Source of the DNA: ChocPot-Mid sp043804925
Lineage (GTDB): Bacteria > Bacteroidota > Ignavibacteria > Kapaibacteriales > UBA2268
Direction: 5' to 3'
Length of the DNA stretch: 10,354 nt
Assembly (NCBI GenBank): GCA_043804925.1
Contig: JAZDIP010000105.1
Coordinates: 1 to 10,354 of the forward strand
In this document: positions 6,788 through 10,354 of the stretch, in pieces
Numbering within the stretch: position 1 is the first letter of the stretch
Layout: every line of letters begins with the position of its first letter
Made by a program: the position numbers and the translations under genes
The notes under the pieces: model-generated
Told to the model about the DNA's origin: nothing
Database searches by the model: none
The model's input: the letters and a program-made list of their open reading frames with translations, nothing else

Positions 6788-7369
6788 TTATTTATCATTT
6801 TCAAAATTCCTGCTTTTAAATTTAATGTAATTTACAAAATTTTTATACCATGATTCACCAAATTTTCTTATCAATGCTTCTTTTAGTGACTCGGCCAAAT
6901 GAATATTTTCCTTTTTTCCTTTTTGAATTGCCGGTAAACATTCTGAAATTTCTGAAAAATAAAGCATGCCATTGTTCCAGTATGCTACCCTGATAGGAAA
7001 TAAATGACAGGACAATGGTTTCCTGAAATTGGTTTCTCCTGACAGAAACGCCTTTTCGAGCGAGCAAAAGGCAATCTTGCCTTCATAATATACGAAAACG
7101 CAATCCTTGTTTTCAATGCACACTGTTGAGTAATTACCGGGACCTCCCTCGATAAAACCATACTTACTTATATATTTTTTTGATTTTTCCGATAAATATT
7201 TTTCTGCAACCGGCTTACAATCAGTAATTATTTTCACTTCATCGTCAAGCACAGGAGCCCCGTTCTCACCATAAAAAGTACAACAAGCACCCTTACATTT
7301 TTTCAAATCACAGCAAAATTTCTTTGTTAAAATCTCATCTTCAACCAAAACTTCATCTATTATAGTCAT
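6788..7369 (-). CDS. DUF3109 family cysteine-rich protein
   Basis: This 193-residue cytoplasmic protein has no signal peptide or membrane segment. It carries eleven cysteines (19, 20, 25, 29, 30, 51, 84, 90, 102, 121 and 144). The opening motif FCCDLKKCKGACC (18-30) and the later CSLEKAF (102-108) and KPLSCHLFPIRV (117-128) identify the DUF3109 family. These proteins are related to the YkgJ-type CxxxCxxCC proteins and are thought to bind zinc or an iron-sulfur cluster. The function is unknown; the cysteine pattern suggests metal or cluster binding, which is inference. The length is normal for the family. It is the first gene of the block with rpoN 21 bp downstream, so its promoter probably also serves rpoN and perhaps the flavoprotein gene. 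No strong Shine-Dalgarno sequence precedes the ATG. An ATG 13 bases upstream is in another frame. Confidence 0.88.
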   Translation of the reverse strand: MTIIDEVLVEDEILTKKFCCDLKKCKGACCTFYGENGAPVLDDEVKIITDCKPVAEKYLSEKSKKYISKYGFIEGGPGNYSTVCIENKDCVFVYYEGKIAFCSLEKAFLSGETNFRKPLSCHLFPIRVAYWNNGMLYFSEISECLPAIQKGKKENIHLAESLKEALIRKFGESWYKNFVNYIKFKSRNFENDK

Positions 7370-7425
7370 CTAATTTATTCATTTTTTAAAAAAAATACTT
7401 GTTTTTGAACCTGCAAAATACTATT

Positions 7426-7455
7426 TTTCAGTTTTAGTTAAAAATTTTACTGAAA
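7426..7455. repeat. Inverted repeat in the divergent promoter gap
   Basis: TTTCAGT (7426-7432) and ACTGAAA (7449-7455) are perfect reverse complements with 16 bases between them. The right arm ends four bases before the first possible ATG of the propeller gene. It could be an operator or a 5'-leader hairpin. The 90-bp gap between the divergent genes must hold both promoters. TTTG-like and TA-rich pieces are present, but none has convincing spacing. Confidence 0.35.
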
Positions 7456-7459
7456 CTCA

Positions 7460-10354
7460 ATGAATTATATGAAAGAAATTTTATCAAAAATGAAGAATTT
7501 GAAAATGAAAACATTTGCCATTAAATCGGAAAAGAAAGCTTGTTTATTAATAACTTTAATAATGTTAGTAATTGCTACTAGCCATTTATACACCGATGAA
7601 CAAAATAAAGTAAATAATGCTTTTAAAAAACTTATGCTGTCTGCACATCCATTACCGGATAAAAACGCTAACAAAAAACAAGCACCTTATCTATTGGCTG
7701 AATATTCAGGTATACCTTTGTTTTTAAATGCAAACATGATTGATACCGAAACCGAAGAATACAGGATGCAAAACGAATCCTCAATAGCCGTTAATCCAAT
7801 GAATCCAAGACAGCTTATTGGCTCTGCAGTTGACTATAGAGCTGAATCTTCTACATGGGTATACTTTTCCGAAGATGCAGGAAAAACCTGGGTGAACTAC
7901 AATCTTGGCAAACATGACTCGACATGGCGTTGTTCCAATGACCCATCGGTAGCTTATGATGCAGATGGATATGCTTACCTTGTCTATGGAGGTTTTGGAA
8001 TAATTGACGATACTTCACATGGAGAAAATTTTGGTGAAAACGGAGTATTTATTTCTATAAGTACAGATGGAGGTAAAACTTGGGATTCAACTAACAGACA
8101 CATTCCCGTAATTATTCACAAAGGACAAATGACAATGGATTCCTTATTTGAAGACAAATACTATATATCCGTTGATAACTCATCTTCTTCTCCTTACCAT
8201 AATCAATTATACATCCCTTGGAAAAGGGTTACACCAAGGGATTCTGCTACTCAAATTGTTATATCGAAATCCACCGACAAAGGACGTTCATGGAGTATGC
8301 CGCTCGAAGTCAGTCCAAGAAAAACAGGTACTTCACAAGATACGACTTACGGTCAAAGTTTCCCTCTCGTTGCAACGGGACCAAACGGAGAAGTATATTT
8401 AGTATGGAATGACGGTATTGTTCATGGAGTCGGTTTTGCTAAATCATCTGACGGAGGTCAATCATTTTCAGAACCAAGACTAATTCAAAATTATAGTATT
8501 TTTGGTCTGACAAGAGACCTTGCAACAAATAACGACCCTGAACCAATTTGGAGACATGCTCTAAAAGAAGTCGTTCGTGCAGAAGCTTACCCTGTAATCG
8601 TTGTTGATACTAATTCATCGAGAAAAGGCACAATTTATTTAACATGGGCGGCAGATAGCGTTCCAAATATATATTTTTCAAAATCAACAGATGAGGGTGA
8701 GTCTTGGAGTACTCCTAAAATAATTCACTCGGAAACAAAAAATGACCAGTTCTGGCAATGGATGGCTGTTGACCCTATGAACGGAGACCTTGCCGTAATG
8801 TATTTGGACAGTAGAGATGATGAAAATAACCTGATGGTCGAATCTTATGTCAGCTTTTCGACAGATGCAGGAGAAACATGGACTGACAGGAAAGTTTCCG
8901 ACTTCAACAGCGATATACGAAGGAATCCGTTTTCAAATCACTTTGCCGGTGATTACAGCGGTATGGCATTTTATTATGGAAAAATTTATCCTTCATGGGT
9001 TGATATGAGAAATGCACTGAAAAACATTTTTGACAGCGATGTTTATACTTCACTGATTAACGTTCAAGCTCCGGCTCCTGTAGAGAATTTCAAAGCGATT
9101 ACAATTCCTGAAGAACCAAATAAACTTAAGATTACATGGGAAGCTCCCACACAGCGTGCTTTCGGACAAGAACTATCTCAAGAGGATTTTCATTTTGTCA
9201 TCCTGAGTTCGTCGAAGGATAGTTCAATCGAATTGATTTCAACTCAGACTGAATTTATGGACGAAGGTTTAACTCAATATCAAAAATATTATTACGAAAT
9301 TTCAGTTGTTTCCGGAACCGATACAAGTATTGTCCGCTATGACTCTGCTTATGCCGGTGGTGCCAAGGAATTGGATATTGCTGAAATTTTGTCTGCAACT
9401 GGAAATACAAATAATGAAATCAGCCTTAAAATACAATTACCGCAATACCGGGCAGATAAGACAACACAATTAATTAATTTATCCTATATTGGATTATTCA
9501 ATTCAAAAGACCAGTTATTGCAGGAGTTTCAGGTATCTCCAACTGATGCAGGCAAGACCTTGGATTTTGCTTATATTCCTGAAGAACCCGGTTATTATAA
9601 TCTTTACGTAAAAGCTTATGACAGTAGCGTGCCTTCAAATGAAAGTGCAAAAAGCAACGAAGTTGAACTATTTTTCGGAGCTATAGGTAATGATTATTCC
9701 GATAACTTCGATTCAGGTTTCAGAAAATATAGATTTACTGAAACATGGAATACTTCAACTGATTTTTACAAAACTGCTCCGGCTTCACTGACAGATTCTC
9801 CTGATGGCAATTATAAAAAAATGATGGAAAATCATATTGACATCTTCCCCATTAAACAGAACAAAGATGAAGAAACAGTCCTTGAGTTTTGGCATGCCGC
9901 TTTGATAACTAAAAGGGATACTGCAAAAATTGAAGTTTCTGATGATAATGGTCTGACTTGGAAAAGGATTGCAGGATTCAATCAATTGGATTATTCTTTT
10001 TGGGCGGATGGAACTCGTAATCAGGAGGACTGGAAATACGAGAAAATTATCATTCCTTCAGAAAAAGAAGATACTGTGATATTCAGATTCAGTCTTGTTA
10101 CAAAGCTTGGTGCTTCTGATGACGGCTGGTATATTGACGATTTGAATATTTACAACCAGCCGATTGGAGTTGAAGATAACATTAAGAACAATTCAGTTGT
10201 GATTTTCCCAAACCCAACATCAAACATTTTGAATTTTCATTTTGATAATATCTCAAACATTGATATATCAAATATCAAAATTTATTCGATTTATGGAAAT
10301 AAAATACAATTGAATGTTAAAAGTATTTCGGAAAATAATATTCAGTTTGATGTT
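7460..10354 (+). CDS. BNR/Asp-box propeller protein with T9SS tail (3' end beyond window)
   Basis: An open frame of 965 codons runs without a stop to the right edge. The N-terminus has a basic segment and a hydrophobic core (ACLLITLIMLVIATS, residues 27-41), consistent with a signal peptide. Starts at 7460, 7469, 7490 or 7505 are all possible. Six Asp boxes (S-x-D-x-G-x-T/S-W/F) at 137-144, 201-208, 271-278, 329-336, 409-416 and 467-474 indicate a six-bladed sialidase-type beta-propeller. An FN3-like domain follows (about 538-635), then an Ig/FN3-like region to about 740. A jelly-roll/MAM-like domain runs from NDYSDNFDSGF (744) to GWYIDDLNIY (889-898) and contains a seventh Asp-box-like VSDDNGLTW. 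VVIFPNPTSN (913-922) begins a T9SS type A sorting domain; an estimated few tens of residues are missing. The catalytic arginine triad and Tyr/Glu of true sialidases could not be assigned, so a glycan-binding or structural role is as likely as hydrolysis. Likely location: secreted or cell surface. Confidence 0.9.
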   Translation, partial: MNYMKEILSKMKNLKMKTFAIKSEKKACLLITLIMLVIATSHLYTDEQNKVNNAFKKLMLSAHPLPDKNANKKQAPYLLAEYSGIPLFLNANMIDTETEEYRMQNESSIAVNPMNPRQLIGSAVDYRAESSTWVYFSEDAGKTWVNYNLGKHDSTWRCSNDPSVAYDADGYAYLVYGGFGIIDDTSHGENFGENGVFISISTDGGKTWDSTNRHIPVIIHKGQMTMDSLFEDKYYISVDNSSSSPYHNQLYIPWKRVTPRDSATQIVISKSTDKGRSWSMPLEVSPRKTGTSQDTTYGQSFPLVATGPNGEVYLVWNDGIVHGVGFAKSSDGGQSFSEPRLIQNYSIFGLTRDLATNNDPEPIWRHALKEVVRAEAYPVIVVDTNSSRKGTIYLTWAADSVPNIYFSKSTDEGESWSTPKIIHSETKNDQFWQWMAVDPMNGDLAVMYLDSRDDENNLMVESYVSFSTDAGETWTDRKVSDFNSDIRRNPFSNHFAGDYSGMAFYYGKIYPSWVDMRNALKNIFDSDVYTSLINVQAPAPVENFKAITIPEEPNKLKITWEAPTQRAFGQELSQEDFHFVILSSSKDSSIELISTQTEFMDEGLTQYQKYYYEISVVSGTDTSIVRYDSAYAGGAKELDIAEILSATGNTNNEISLKIQLPQYRADKTTQLINLSYIGLFNSKDQLLQEFQVSPTDAGKTLDFAYIPEEPGYYNLYVKAYDSSVPSNESAKSNEVELFFGAIGNDYSDNFDSGFRKYRFTETWNTSTDFYKTAPASLTDSPDGNYKKMMENHIDIFPIKQNKDEETVLEFWHAALITKRDTAKIEVSDDNGLTWKRIAGFNQLDYSFWADGTRNQEDWKYEKIIIPSEKEDTVIFRFSLVTKLGASDDGWYIDDLNIYNQPIGVEDNIKNNSVVIFPNPTSNILNFHFDNISNIDISNIKIYSIYGNKIQLNVKSISENNIQFDV
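9196..9222 (+). repeat. Dispersed-repeat-like element embedded in the propeller gene
   Basis: The 27 bases contain TCCTGAGTTCGTCGAAGGA, a variant of the TCCTGAGC(T/G)NGTCGAAGGA element that is scattered, mostly between genes, in many Bacteroidota and other environmental genomes. ATCCT (9200-9204) and AGGAT (9216-9220) form the outer stem of a small hairpin. It is read in frame as VILSSSKDS (580-588) within the FN3-like domain and introduces no stop. Recognition of the family is from memory; only one copy is present in this window. Confidence 0.5.

Noticed and set aside
7370..7459. Bacteroidota promoters for the divergent genes
   Set aside because: TTTG at 7404-7407 and TATTTTTC at 7422-7429 are only 14 bases apart on the plus strand, and the minus-strand candidates have similarly short spacing. 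None fits well enough to annotate.
8148..8412. Small plus-strand open frames inside the propeller gene
   Set aside because: They overlap a continuous domain-bearing frame, resemble no known protein and have no ribosome site; they are out-of-frame shadows.
7460..10354. Calling the propeller protein an exo-alpha-sialidase
   Set aside because: Asp boxes occur in many non-sialidase propellers. The RIP motif, arginine triad and catalytic Tyr/Glu could not be placed.

Overview
The window is AT-rich and looks like a chromosomal segment from a member of the Bacteroidota/FCB group. Both large outer genes encode multi-domain secreted proteins that end in type IX secretion (T9SS) sorting domains. A TAnnTTTG-type promoter element, typical of that phylum, occurs at the left edge and upstream of the first gene, and Shine-Dalgarno sequences are weak or absent. 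Some C-terminal wording (FQNYPNP followed by a FlgD-like Ig fold) also recalls Ignavibacteria/Kapabacteria-type lineages. A finer placement is not possible from the sequence alone.

Layout. Positions 1-208 are a short regulatory gap: a minus-strand promoter firing out of the left edge, a rho-independent terminator and a 20-bp palindrome. Positions 209-3628 (minus) encode a secreted GEVED + five-PKD-domain T9SS protein. Positions 3827-7369 (minus) carry three housekeeping-type genes in one direction. In transcription order these are a DUF3109 cysteine-rich protein, RNA polymerase sigma-54 (rpoN) 21 bp later, and a dihydroorotate dehydrogenase-like flavoprotein 66 bp after that. Divergently, 7460 to the right edge (plus) encodes a very large BNR/Asp-box beta-propeller protein with FN3-like and jelly-roll-like domains. 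Its T9SS tail has begun when the window cuts it off.

The genes do not form an obvious single pathway. The two outer genes are independent secretion cargo, and the middle block is probably an operon headed by the DUF3109 gene.

The most unusual signal is at the DNA level. The sigma-54 gene carries an extra stretch of about 90 codons inside its core-binding region, and part of this is built from degenerate 7-bp tandem units. A third heptad array lies in the rpoN/DHOD gap and shares an 11-mer with the insertion. A separate dispersed-repeat-like element (TCCTGAG...GTCGAAGGA) is embedded in frame in the propeller gene. Together these suggest that intergenic-type short repeats have entered, and been tolerated in, coding sequences. 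The DHOD-like enzyme also combines class 2 sequence motifs with a class 1-type cysteine at the catalytic position. No RNA genes, insertion sequences, CRISPR arrays or tRNA genes were seen.
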